DNA from: Chitinophagaceae bacterium
GTDB taxonomy: Bacteria; Bacteroidota; Bacteroidia; Chitinophagales; Chitinophagaceae
Assembly (NCBI GenBank): GCA_003456175.1
Contig: DMPB01000099.1
Location: 38,583-53,942 of the forward strand
Length of the DNA: 15,360 nt
Reading direction: 5' to 3'
The translations under genes were made by a program, and so were the position numbers. Shown in pieces: positions 1 to 7,658 of this stretch. The notes beneath the pieces are model-generated. The model had not been told where the DNA came from. It searched no databases and saw only the letters and a list, made by a program, of their open reading frames with translations. Position 1 is the first letter of the stretch, and every line of letters starts with the position of its first letter.

Positions 1-1
1 A

Positions 2-868
2 GATGCCAAGGCCACTACAGCTTTTGAGCAAGCCCTGCAACAACAACCAACACTTGCAGCCACATTAGCTTTGTACCAACAAACCAAGCTTACACCCGAA
101 CACATCGCCTGTCCCAATAAAGAGGCACTTCTACAAGAAGAAAAAGAACGCCGTGTTGTATACTTCCGTTGGTGGCAATATGCTGCCGCAGCTTTAGTTG
201 TTGGCGTATTAGCAACAACAGGTGTACAATTAATGCAACGTAAGGGTAACCTTACGGTAAATGAAGAAACCCTTGCACAAAACCCAACTACAACCAAAAC
301 TTCAACACCAAGCCAACAGAACAGTACAAGCAACGCCGGTAATACTGTTGCAACCAATAATGAAGTAGTTGCGGTTGCTACGGCAGCTACAAATACGAGT
401 AACAAAGCAGTAAATATTCGTAATACAGCCATTGTAACTAATAGTAGTTCGAACCACAGCAACAACAACAACAATAATAATAACACAACACAACCAGCCG
501 ATATTGTAGCAACAACTACTATGGCTAATGCCATTGCACCTTACCGTATCGATGTTCCCAATACCAATACAGCCACTATTACTCCAGAAAATAGTGTTGT
601 AGCAACTACAGAAAAAAATTCTGACAATAACAGTAACATTATACACCAAGCATCGTATAACATAGTAGATACTGAAGCCGATGATAACGGTGTATATATC
701 GGAGCATTTGAACTGAATAAAACAAAGGTCAAAGGCTTCCTTCGCAAAGCAGGCAGGCTTTTTAGCAAAAAAGCAAAAGCCGCCGAAGCAGAAGAATCTG
801 ATAACACCAGTACATCGAACAATGGCAAACTGCAGATTGCCAGCTTCGAGGTACAACGCACCAAATAA
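2..868 (+). CDS. Anti-sigma-factor-like single-pass membrane protein (5' truncated)
   Basis: The frame is open from the window edge, so the N-terminus is missing; the TTG at 71 lies inside the gene and is not the start. The visible N-terminal part (FEQALQQQPTLAATLALYQQ) resembles the cytoplasmic part of Bacteroidota anti-sigma-like proteins. Next come a basic/aromatic stretch (YFRWWQY) and one membrane segment coded at about 170-235. A long Asn/Thr-rich, low-complexity region follows, including eight Asn coded by AAC/AAT triplets at 461-484, and it is presumably periplasmic. The C-terminus has a conserved-looking block (YIGAFELNKTKVKGFLRKAG). The next gene encodes a beta-barrel protein only 25 nt downstream, so the two are probably one operon. 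In related genomes an ECF sigma gene often precedes such a pair; that would lie outside this window. Codons at 239-263 carry a copy of the dispersed palindromic repeat. The family assignment is moderate and the exact role is inferred. Confidence 0.7.
   Translation, partial: DAKATTAFEQALQQQPTLAATLALYQQTKLTPEHIACPNKEALLQEEKERRVVYFRWWQYAAAALVVGVLATTGVQLMQRKGNLTVNEETLAQNPTTTKTSTPSQQNSTSNAGNTVATNNEVVAVATAATNTSNKAVNIRNTAIVTNSSSNHSNNNNNNNNTTQPADIVATTTMANAIAPYRIDVPNTNTATITPENSVVATTEKNSDNNSNIIHQASYNIVDTEADDNGVYIGAFELNKTKVKGFLRKAGRLFSKKAKAAEAEESDNTSTSNNGKLQIASFEVQRTK
239..263 (+). repeat. Dispersed palindromic repeat, copy 1 (inside a coding region)
   Basis: CGTAAG (239-244) and CTTACG (251-256) are perfect inverted arms around a 6-nt loop, followed by GTAAATG. 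The same layout recurs at 1836-1863 and, with variation, at 6785-6809 and 8260-8286. Here it is read in frame as residues RKGNLTVN, just after the membrane segment of the anti-sigma-like protein. Confidence 0.6.
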
Positions 869-893
869 CCTTTACAAAAAAGAAACATTCGTT

Positions 894-1775
894 ATGAAAC
901 AAACTTTACTTACAGCAGCCACGCTGTTGTCTATCAACACTTTTGCCCAGACCAATACTACCGACACTACCAAGGCCATACAACCCGATACATTAAAAGT
1001 GGGCAACTTCATCATCATCAAAAATAAAGATGGTAAAAGCTCCAGCACCATCGATAAAAAAGATAAAACTTTCACCATCAACATTGGCGAATCAAAACGT
1101 AACAACAAAAGCAACGTAAGCACCAATTGGTGGATTTTAGACTTAGGTTTCGCTAACCTCCGCGACGAAACCAACTACAGCACCTTCCGTACACAAGCCC
1201 CAGGTTTTTATCCTACAGTAGGCCGTGCTACAGCTGTTACAGAAAATAGCTTTCAACTTCGCAATGGCAAAAGCAGTAATGTGAACATTTGGGTATTCAT
1301 GCAAAAACTCAACATTGCCAAACACAAGCTTAATTTAAAGTATGGCTTAGGCTTAGAAATGTACAACTACCGCTACGATAGCCGCATCAGCTACCGCCGC
1401 GACCCCTCTACCTTCGTATTCAACGATACCATTAGCTTCAGCAAAAACAAGCTCTATGCAGGTTATGCCACCATTCCTGTAATGCTTAACTTCCAAGCCA
1501 ACCCCGATAAGCGAAATAGCTTTAGTGCTAGTGTAGGTGTTAGCGCAGGCTACCTCATAGCAAGCCGCAACAAACAAGTAAGTAGCGAACGCGGTAAAGA
1601 AAAATATCGTGGCGATTTAAACCTAGAACCTTGGCGCCTTGCAGCCATTGCCGAACTAGGCCTCGGTCCGGTGCGCTTATACGGTAGCTATAGCTTTAAT
1701 AGCCTTCATAAAACAGATCGTACCGGTTTAGAACAATACCCTTACACCATTGGCATCCGTTTCAGCAACTGGTAA
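894..1775 (+). CDS. Outer-membrane beta-barrel protein (PorT/OMP_b-brl-like)
   Basis: A 293-residue secreted protein. The ATG at 894 is chosen because it begins a clear signal peptide (MKQTLLTAATLLSINTFAQ, predicted cleavage after Ala18); upstream in-frame codons overlap the previous gene and add no signal. After cleavage there is a Thr/Lys-rich linker. From about residue 80 onward come alternating hydrophobic/polar strands rich in Tyr, Gly and Asn (for example LNLKYGLGLEMYNYRYDSR), and the protein ends in an aromatic-terminated strand (TIGIRFSNW). This is typical of eight- to ten-stranded Bacteroidota outer-membrane barrels. The ligand or function cannot be read from the sequence. It follows the anti-sigma-like gene by 25 nt and ends at a strong terminator, so it is probably the last gene of that operon. 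Confidence 0.8.
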   Translation: MKQTLLTAATLLSINTFAQTNTTDTTKAIQPDTLKVGNFIIIKNKDGKSSSTIDKKDKTFTINIGESKRNNKSNVSTNWWILDLGFANLRDETNYSTFRTQAPGFYPTVGRATAVTENSFQLRNGKSSNVNIWVFMQKLNIAKHKLNLKYGLGLEMYNYRYDSRISYRRDPSTFVFNDTISFSKNKLYAGYATIPVMLNFQANPDKRNSFSASVGVSAGYLIASRNKQVSSERGKEKYRGDLNLEPWRLAAIAELGLGPVRLYGSYSFNSLHKTDRTGLEQYPYTIGIRFSNW

Positions 1776-1813
1776 GCCATTCTTACATCATAGTACACCC
1801 TTCACCCCTAAAC

Positions 1814-1838
1814 AAAGCCCACCGAGCGTGGGCTTTTT
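1814..1838 (+). terminator. Rho-independent terminator after the beta-barrel gene
   Basis: AAAGCCCAC (1814-1822), loop CGAGC, then GTGGGCTTT (1828-1836) form a perfect 9-bp stem that runs into a T tract (1834-1838). It lies about 40 nt after the stop codon at 1775. The palindromic repeat copy 2 starts immediately at its T tract. Confidence 0.85.
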
Positions 1839-1863
1839 ACGTAAGTATACCTTACGGTAAATG
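1836..1863 (+). repeat. Dispersed palindromic repeat, copy 2
   Basis: Arms TTTA-CGTAAG (1836-1845) and CTTACG-G-TAAA (1851-1861) pair around a 5-nt loop with one bulged G. The 17-mer ATACCTTACGGTAAATG (1847-1863) is identical to 8270-8286. In addition GGTAAATG (1856-1863) has an inverted partner CATTTACC at 1895-1902, just ahead of the DinB-like gene, so the element could extend to about 1902. Confidence 0.7.
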
Positions 1864-1915
1864 CTGACGCACACAAGCATACTGAAAGCACTTACATTTA
1901 CCCAAAACTTGCTAT

Positions 1916-2383
1916 ATGGAAGCCAAAATTGAGTTTCTGAAAACCAAATTCATCCCACTATTACAAACCATTCCACCCGATACTAAAGGCCTATGGGGCG
2001 TATTAAACCTGCAGCAAATGATTGAACACATGGGCGACGCCTTCAAAAATGCAGCCGGAAAGTTGATTTTACCACCACTCACCAGCGGCGAAACACTTGA
2101 AAAAATGAGAGCCTTTTTAATGAGCGAAAAGCCTTTTAAAGAAAACACCCAAAACCCTTACATGGATGCTAAGGGTGCCCCTACTCGCCAGCCCAATGTA
2201 ACGGCTGCCATTAGCCGTTTAGAAAAATGTATTGCCGATTTTTTCAATCATTTCGAAGCCAACCCTAACGCTACTAGCAGCAACGCCTTTTTTGGCGAGC
2301 TTACTTTCGAACAAAATGTACAGCTATTGCACAAACACGCACTACACCATCTCAAACAGTTTGGCGTAATTGTTACAGCATAA
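1916..2383 (+). CDS. DinB-like/DUF1569-type small protein
   Basis: A 155-residue protein with the pattern of the DinB-like four-helix-bundle superfamily, closest in feel to the DUF1569 group common in Bacteroidota. Visible features are LWGVLNLQQMIEHMG (His38), a central NPYM segment, an amphipathic helix with FFNHFEANP, then NAFFGELTFEQNVQLLHKH and HALHHLKQFG with His139, His141, His144 and His145. In the superfamily such histidines form a metal site, so His38 and some of the C-terminal ones are plausible ligands. No signal peptide or membrane segment is seen, so it is presumably cytoplasmic. The substrate is unknown; some superfamily members are thiol-dependent transferases. The ATG at 1916 is the first in-frame start. 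It stands between the terminator/repeat region and paaZ, with 72 nt before the latter. Confidence 0.7.
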   Translation: MEAKIEFLKTKFIPLLQTIPPDTKGLWGVLNLQQMIEHMGDAFKNAAGKLILPPLTSGETLEKMRAFLMSEKPFKENTQNPYMDAKGAPTRQPNVTAAISRLEKCIADFFNHFEANPNATSSNAFFGELTFEQNVQLLHKHALHHLKQFGVIVTA

Positions 2384-2428
2384 ACACAAACAACAGAATA
2401 ATTCGCAACAGAATCAACTAACAGTCAT

Positions 2429-2436
2429 TAGTTTTG
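2429..2436 (+). promoter_or_regulatory. Candidate Bacteroidota -7 box ahead of paaZ
   Basis: TAGTTTTG fits the Bacteroidota -7 consensus TAnnTTTG exactly and lies 20 nt before the paaZ start codon. I see no convincing -33 TTG-type element at the usual spacing, so this is tentative. Confidence 0.4.
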
Positions 2437-2455
2437 TAAGCATCAATAGCACATT

Positions 2456-4510
2456 ATGCAACAACTCGAAAACTATATTTTAGGTAGTTGGATCAAGGGC
2501 GACGGACAAGGCCAAGCCCTATACAACGCAGTAACGGGTGCACCCAACTTTACTGCCAGCACCAAAGGCCTCGATTTTAAAGACATACTCCATTACGCCA
2601 GAGAAGTTGGTAACCCTGCCTTACGGCAAATGACCTTTCACGAAAGAGGACTCATGCTAAAAGCATTGGCCTTGCATTTGCGCAACCACTTACCCAAATT
2701 TTACGAATTATCGTATCAAACAGGTGCCACCAAAGCCGATAGCTGGATAGATATTGAAGGCGGTATTGGCAACTTATTTGCCAATGCAAGCCTACGCCGA
2801 AAATTTCCAAACGAATCCTTCTGCCTCGACGGCGACCCGCATGGGTTAGGCAAAGCAGGCACCTTTATGGGCCACCACCTTTTAGTACCTAAAGAAGGCG
2901 TTGCGGTGCATATTAACGCCTTTAACTTTCCGGTATGGGGCATGCTAGAAAAAATAGCAGTGAACTTATTAGCAGGCGTACCCGCCGTGGTGAAGCCCGC
3001 CACTGTTACTAGCTTTTTAACCGAAGCAGTAGTACGTGAAATTGCTGCGAGTGGTATTTTACCGCAAGGTGCGCTTCAACTTATTTGTGGTAGTGCCGGC
3101 GATATGCTTTCTCATGTTACAGCACAAGATGTGGTAACTTTTACAGGCAGTGCACACACTGGTTTAATGCTCAGAAGCAGTGAGCAAATTTTGGCGAACA
3201 ATGTTCCTTTTAACATGGAAGCCGACAGCTTGAACTGTATTGTGTTAGGTAAAGATGTTACCCCCGATATGCCCGAGTGGGACTTGTTTATAAAAGAGGT
3301 TCGCAAAGAAATGACGGTAAAATGTGGTCAAAAATGTACCGCTATCCGTAGAATTTTTGTACCTGAAGATAAAATAGAAGATGTACACATTGCCCTCGGC
3401 AAAGCATTAGCACAAACCACTATTGGCAACCCATTCAATGAAAAGGTGCGTATGGGTGCACTAGCTGGCAATACACAACGTAACGAAGTACGTGAACAGG
3501 TTCAAAGACTACTCGCTAGTAGTCAAATTATTTATGGCAGCTTAGATAGTGTTGAAGTAATAGATGCCGATGCACAAGCGGGAGCATTCATGAGTCCGAT
3601 TTTATTGCTTAACGAAAATCCATTTAACAGCCAAGAGGTACACGAGGTAGAAGCGTTCGGACCCGTAAGTACACTTATGCCCTATCGTACTACCGATGAA
3701 GCTATACAGCTTGCTAAAATGGGCAAAGGCTCGTTGGTAAGCAGTATTGTAACAGCCGATGCTAGCATTGCCAAAAACTTTGTATTAGGTGCTGGTGCAT
3801 GGCATGGTAGAATGTTGGTATTAAATGCCCAATGTGCTAAAGAAAGTACAGGCCATGGTAGTCCGTTACCATTATTAGTACATGGCGGCCCTGGCCGTGC
3901 TGGTGGTGGCGAAGAAATGGGTGGTATGCGTGGCGTAAAACACTATATGCAACGTGTGGCAATACAAGGTAGCCCAGAAATGATTACTGCTATTACCAAT
4001 CAATACATGCCGGGAGCAGCCGGTATTGCAACAAGGGTGCATCCATTTGAGAAGTACTTTGAAGAGCTTACTGTTGGTGAACAAATTGTAACCGGTAAGC
4101 GTACCATTACCGATGCCGACATCAAAGCATTTGCCAACTTAAGTTGGGATCATTTTTATGCTCATACCGATCATACCAGTTTGGCAGGCACGTTGTTTGA
4201 ACAACCCGTAGCACATGGGTATTTCATTATGAGTGCAGCGGCAGGTTTGTTTGTACCGGGCAGCAGAAAAAATCCGGTGTTATTGAATTATGGTATTGAT
4301 GAGTTACGCTTCACCAAGCCCGTATATGCTGGCACCACTATTCATGTACGCTTTACTTGTAAAGAAAAACTACCACAAGAATTAAAAGACGAAACCGATG
4401 TACCAAAAGGTATTGTAAAATGGTACGTAGAAATATTTGATGATAGCGAAGACCCTATTGTTGGTGTTGCTACTATTTTAACGATGGTTAAAATGCAATC
4501 GCAAGTGTAG
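2456..4510 (+). CDS. paaZ: Bifunctional aldehyde dehydrogenase / MaoC-type enoyl-CoA hydratase (PaaZ-like)
   Basis: A 684-residue two-domain protein of normal PaaZ length. Residues 1 to about 525 are an aldehyde dehydrogenase: the NAD site region INAFNFPVWG (153-161), VKPA (179-182), FTGS (229-232), general base Glu255 (FNMEADS) and nucleophile Cys294 (KCGQKCTAIRR). From about 530 to the end is a MaoC/hot-dog hydratase domain (YFEELTVGEQIVTGKRTIT) with the catalytic pair Asp565 and His570 in LSWDHFYAH. In the phenylacetate pathway PaaZ opens the oxepin-CoA ring with the hydratase domain and oxidises the resulting semialdehyde with the dehydrogenase domain. Both active sites are intact here. 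No other paa gene is in the window, so the pathway must be completed elsewhere, or the enzyme serves a related CoA-thioester route. The gene ends before a strong bidirectional hairpin. Confidence 0.9.
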   Translation: MQQLENYILGSWIKGDGQGQALYNAVTGAPNFTASTKGLDFKDILHYAREVGNPALRQMTFHERGLMLKALALHLRNHLPKFYELSYQTGATKADSWIDIEGGIGNLFANASLRRKFPNESFCLDGDPHGLGKAGTFMGHHLLVPKEGVAVHINAFNFPVWGMLEKIAVNLLAGVPAVVKPATVTSFLTEAVVREIAASGILPQGALQLICGSAGDMLSHVTAQDVVTFTGSAHTGLMLRSSEQILANNVPFNMEADSLNCIVLGKDVTPDMPEWDLFIKEVRKEMTVKCGQKCTAIRRIFVPEDKIEDVHIALGKALAQTTIGNPFNEKVRMGALAGNTQRNEVREQVQRLLASSQIIYGSLDSVEVIDADAQAGAFMSPILLLNENPFNSQEVHEVEAFGPVSTLMPYRTTDEAIQLAKMGKGSLVSSIVTADASIAKNFVLGAGAWHGRMLVLNAQCAKESTGHGSPLPLLVHGGPGRAGGGEEMGGMRGVKHYMQRVAIQGSPEMITAITNQYMPGAAGIATRVHPFEKYFEELTVGEQIVTGKRTITDADIKAFANLSWDHFYAHTDHTSLAGTLFEQPVAHGYFIMSAAAGLFVPGSRKNPVLLNYGIDELRFTKPVYAGTTIHVRFTCKEKLPQELKDETDVPKGIVKWYVEIFDDSEDPIVGVATILTMVKMQSQV

Positions 4511-4513
4511 CTG

Positions 4514-4525
4514 TACTTACGTAAA
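4514..4525 (-). repeat. Partial inverted copy of the dispersed repeat
   Basis: TACTTACGTAAA, 4 nt after the paaZ stop, is the exact reverse complement of TTTACGTAAGTA found at 1836-1847 and 6785-6796. The second arm is absent, so this is at best half a copy and could be chance. Confidence 0.3.
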
Positions 4526-4541
4526 TAATCATGTAAAATTC

Positions 4542-4580
4542 AATAACAATGGGGCGGCCTTCGGCCGCCCCATTGTTATT
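4542..4580. terminator. Bidirectional hairpin terminator between paaZ and feoB
   Basis: AATAACAATGGGGCGGCC (4542-4559), a 3-nt loop TTC, and its exact reverse complement (4563-4580) form an 18-bp perfect stem with a GC-rich upper part. It is centred between two convergent genes, so it can end transcripts from both. No long T tract follows beyond the TTATTATT on the plus side. Confidence 0.75.
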
Positions 4581-4630
4581 ATTACCGTTATCAAGCTGAC
4601 TAGCAATAGTTACCTCTTAGTATCACTTAC

Positions 4631-6751
4631 TCAACTGAACAATTGATACGTTATCCAACTCATACCATATGCCAACACCGTCATGTATATCAGTTGTATG
4701 GTAGGCCATTTCCAACTTTTAGTTTCACGTTTTACTACAGCTAGGGTACTCATACATTGCATGGCTAGCACGTAAAACACCATTAAACTTAAAGCAGTTG
4801 CAATATTATACACGGGTGTACCGTCGGCTCTTACGGCGGCTTGCATTTTTTCACGTAGGCTTGCATCTTCAGCTTCATCTACACTGTATAATGTGGCCAT
4901 GGTGCCTACAAATACTTCACGTGCAGCAAAACTTGTTACCAATGCAATACCAATTTTCCAATCGAACCCCAACGGTGCAATAGATGGCTCAATAGTTCTG
5001 CCGATAACGCCGGCATAGCTAAATTGTAGCTTTTCTGTTTGCCAGGCTTTTTCCAGATTTTGTTTCAAACTATCACTTTCCGCTGTAGCAATTGCAGCTT
5101 CATACTTAGCATTAACGGCATCTATTTTACCGGAAGGGCCATAATTACTCAAAAACCAAATAAGCAAGCTTATCAGCATAATGATCTTACCGGCATCGGT
5201 TACAAAAATTTTAGCTTTTTCTACCATGGTAATGCCTGCATTCTTCCAGCGAGGACTCCGATAAGTTGGCAACTCTAGAATAAAGAAGCTTTTTTCTTGT
5301 ATGTTAATGAGTAGCTTTAAAATTAAGCTTACCAAAAGCGCCATTACCACACCAAGTAAATACAAACCCATCATTACCAATCCTTGTAAGCTAAGCCAAC
5401 CCATATAGTAATGATCAGGTACTACTAAAGCAATTAGAATGGTAAATACGGGTAAGCGGGCACTACAACTAAGTAACGGTGTTACCATAATTGTGAGTAA
5501 GCGTTCTTTTCTATTTTCAATAGCTCTTGCACTCATAATGGCTGGTACGGCACAAGCAAAGCCACTAATCATAGGCATTACACTTTTGCCGTTAAGCCCC
5601 ACTTTTCGCATGAGTTTATCACTTAAAAACGAAATACGAGCCATATAGCCGGTATCTTCTAACAACGTTATTAGTCCAAACAAAATCATAATTTGTGGCA
5701 CAAATACCAATATACCACTTAAGCCAGCCACCAACCCATTAATAATTAAATCGCTCCACCAACCTTGCGGTAAATGGTTGGCCAACCAACCACCAACCCA
5801 AGAAAAGCCTGCCTCAATCGCATCCATCGGATAGCTAGCAAGCCAAAAAATACTCTGGAATAATAGAAAAAGGGTTGCCAATAAAATCACATAACCCCAA
5901 ATACGATGTAGTAAAATGTTATCGAGCTTTTCTGTGAATAGCTTTTTTTGTAGCGGATCGGGTTCAACTACCGCTTGCTGCATAATTTGACGGATACGAG
6001 CATAGCGTTGTACAATTTCATTAGCCTGTGTTTTGGTAGGGCTAAATACAGTTTCTATTTCAATTTGCTCTATTGCTTGCTGCTCTTTTGCTGTTAAAGG
6101 AAACTGCTCGTGATGAATCAAATAATGTATAGCAGCATAATTCGTTAATTCAGGATACAAAGCCCGCACCTTTGTTATTGCTTCGGGCGCCAATTCTTGA
6201 TTCTGTATAAATTGATAAGTGGGTGGTGCGTGTAAGTTTTTGGTTTTAGCCAACAAAGTTTTCTTCAATTGTGCAATACCTTTTTCCTTTCTCGGATTAA
6301 TAGGCACTACCGGCACACCTAATTCACGCTCTAATTCAGGAATATCAATATCAATACCTTTTGTTCTTGCCAAATCCATCATCGTTAAGGCTACCACTAC
6401 CGGATACTTTAAGTCGATGATTTGACTACAAAATAACAAATTACGTTTTAGGTTGCTGGCATCGGCTACTAATAAAACAACATCGGGTTTAATGGCTTCA
6501 TCTACCTGCATTAATACCTTATAGGCAACCCATTCATCGGCTCTTCGTGGATACAAGCTGTAAGTTCCGGGTAAGTCTATCAGATTTACTGCTGTATCGG
6601 CATCTAACTTTGTAATACCTGTTTTTTTATCTACCGTAACACCCGGAAAGTTGCCTACTTTTTGATTTAAGCCCGTAAGTACATTAAACAATGAACTTTT
6701 ACCGCTATTAGGGTTACCAACCAATGCTATATTAAGACGAGAACTTTCCAA
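4631..6751 (-). CDS. feoB: Ferrous iron transport protein B
   Basis: A 706-residue inner-membrane Fe(II) transporter with a cytoplasmic G domain. G1 is GNPNSGKS (12-19), the switch I region is KVGNFPGVTVDKKTG (31-45), G3 is DLPG (59-62), and G4 is TMMD (123-126), where NxxD is more usual; Thr is a tolerated variant in GTPases. A helical spacer extends to about 275, followed by multiple membrane segments from about 285. FeoB hallmarks are GFACAVPAIMSAR (397-409), PLLSCSARLPVF (425-436) and FAAREVFVGT (608-617). Length is normal for the family. No ATG gives a full G domain: the start appears to be TTG at 6751 (or CTG at 6754), because a stop codon lies in frame at 6758-6760. No feoA neighbour is present in this window. 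A -7-like box at 6773-6780 sits just upstream. Confidence 0.93.
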   Translation of the reverse strand: MESSRLNIALVGNPNSGKSSLFNVLTGLNQKVGNFPGVTVDKKTGITKLDADTAVNLIDLPGTYSLYPRRADEWVAYKVLMQVDEAIKPDVVLLVADASNLKRNLLFCSQIIDLKYPVVVALTMMDLARTKGIDIDIPELERELGVPVVPINPRKEKGIAQLKKTLLAKTKNLHAPPTYQFIQNQELAPEAITKVRALYPELTNYAAIHYLIHHEQFPLTAKEQQAIEQIEIETVFSPTKTQANEIVQRYARIRQIMQQAVVEPDPLQKKLFTEKLDNILLHRIWGYVILLATLFLLFQSIFWLASYPMDAIEAGFSWVGGWLANHLPQGWWSDLIINGLVAGLSGILVFVPQIMILFGLITLLEDTGYMARISFLSDKLMRKVGLNGKSVMPMISGFACAVPAIMSARAIENRKERLLTIMVTPLLSCSARLPVFTILIALVVPDHYYMGWLSLQGLVMMGLYLLGVVMALLVSLILKLLINIQEKSFFILELPTYRSPRWKNAGITMVEKAKIFVTDAGKIIMLISLLIWFLSNYGPSGKIDAVNAKYEAAIATAESDSLKQNLEKAWQTEKLQFSYAGVIGRTIEPSIAPLGFDWKIGIALVTSFAAREVFVGTMATLYSVDEAEDASLREKMQAAVRADGTPVYNIATALSLMVFYVLAMQCMSTLAVVKRETKSWKWPTIQLIYMTVLAYGMSWITYQLFS

Positions 6752-6772
6752 CAGTGCTTATTTAAATGGAAG

Positions 6773-6780
6773 CAAAAATA
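6773..6780 (-). promoter_or_regulatory. Candidate -7 box for feoB
   Basis: Read on the minus strand this is TATTTTTG, an exact match to TAnnTTTG, 21 nt before the TTG start. The palindromic repeat copy at 6785-6809 lies immediately upstream, where a -33 element or operator would be expected. No -33 TTG is seen. Confidence 0.4.
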
Positions 6781-6784
6781 ACTT

Positions 6785-6809
6785 TTACGTAAGTAATACC
6801 TTACGATAA
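6785..6809 (+). repeat. Dispersed palindromic repeat, copy 3
   Basis: CGTAAG (6788-6793) and CTTACG (6800-6805) are perfect arms around a 6-nt loop TAATAC, with outer TTA/TAA pairing and a bulged A. The tail reads ATAAG instead of GTAAATG. It lies between the EI24-like gene's 3' end and the feoB promoter region. Confidence 0.65.
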
Positions 6810-6837
6810 GAGGAACTACGCTTATCAAATCGGAAAC

Positions 6838-7620
6838 TTATACCGTTACGTGGTACTTTTTTTGAGTGGTGGTTGCAGGGTTTAAGCTAACGGTGGCTGC
6901 AATTACTGCATAAGCGGGTGCCAATAGCCAACCAATTACAGGTATCAAATGCATCAAGTAAAAAATGATGCCATTACCAATGGCTAAACCTTTATTACGA
7001 CCGATAAAGAAAATACTTTCCGCAGCAGTCATTTTCTTACGTTCACAACTATAATCAAGCATTGAAAAGCCATAATAGTAACATTCAATAAGTAATGCTA
7101 GTAACGGCGTTATCCACCCCACTAAAGGCATGAATGAAAGTAAGAGAATGCTAAAAGTATATACCGTTTGCCAAAGGGTATTACGTAGGGCTATTTGTAT
7201 ACCCCGAAGTACATCTTTCCATAATTGTTGCCAGCTAAAAGTGTACGTTTTACCGTCGATAATAGCTTCTGTTTTTTCACTTAAATAAGCGAATACAGGC
7301 GAACCTATAATTAACCAAACATATTTGAACAACGAAAAGTAAAACAACATTAATACCAGCCAAAGCATTACGCCTGTAAGGGTAAACAAAAAACTAAGTA
7401 TACCACTATCAACGGCTGCAAGCCATTTGTCTAGGCTGGTTATTTTCCAAATCCAGCCAATAAAGCTGCTAGCACTACTGCCAAAAAAATACATACTCAC
7501 CCCAAATAGTAAAGCGTACAGTATTCCGGGTAATACAATCCACTTCCACAGCTTATGTTTTTGAATAAGCTGATGTGCCTTATAATAGCTCGTAAATGCA
7601 AGTATTAACGCTTTTAGCAC
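6838..7620 (-). CDS. EI24/CysZ-like integral membrane protein
   Basis: A 260-residue polytopic membrane protein. Hydrophobic segments include WIVLPGILYALLFGVSMYFF (27-46), a long stretch around 74-100 (FLFTLTGVMLWLVLMLFYFS), a segment near 102-117, one around 155-185 (FSILLLSFMPLVGWITPLLA) and one near 215-245. The PLVGWITP and PVIGWLLAPAYAVIAA patterns are typical of the EI24 domain family, which includes the bacterial sulfate-uptake protein CysZ. No cysteine-biosynthesis gene is nearby, so the substrate is not predicted. The start is GTG at 7620: no in-frame ATG lies between it and the upstream in-frame stop at 7657-7659. It is co-directional with feoB (86 nt apart) and divergent from the DNA glycosylase gene. 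Confidence 0.8.
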   Translation of the reverse strand: MLKALILAFTSYYKAHQLIQKHKLWKWIVLPGILYALLFGVSMYFFGSSASSFIGWIWKITSLDKWLAAVDSGILSFLFTLTGVMLWLVLMLFYFSLFKYVWLIIGSPVFAYLSEKTEAIIDGKTYTFSWQQLWKDVLRGIQIALRNTLWQTVYTFSILLLSFMPLVGWITPLLALLIECYYYGFSMLDYSCERKKMTAAESIFFIGRNKGLAIGNGIIFYLMHLIPVIGWLLAPAYAVIAATVSLNPATTTQKKYHVTV

Positions 7621-7643
7621 AAGGGTGTATTTTGCGGTAAATG
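7621..7643 (+). repeat. Possible degenerate copy of the dispersed repeat
   Basis: AAGGGT (7621-7626) and CGGTAAATG (7635-7643) are shared with copy 1 (AAGGGT then CGGTAAATG), but the intervening CTTA arm is changed to TTTG, so the hairpin is lost. It fills the 38-nt gap between the divergent EI24-like and glycosylase genes and may simply be promoter sequence. Confidence 0.3.
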
Positions 7644-7658
7644 TAATCTTTCGGCGTT

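Noticed and set aside
302..856. Long open frame on the minus strand opposite the anti-sigma-like gene
   Set aside because: It arises from the low-complexity Asn/Thr codons of the plus strand, gives an implausible Cys/Val/Ile-rich protein, and lies opposite a well-supported gene.
2610..2635. CCTTACGGCAAATG within paaZ resembling the dispersed repeat tail
   Set aside because: It encodes PALRQMTF, a segment expected in PaaZ proteins, and lacks the first palindrome arm, so the likeness is best explained by chance.
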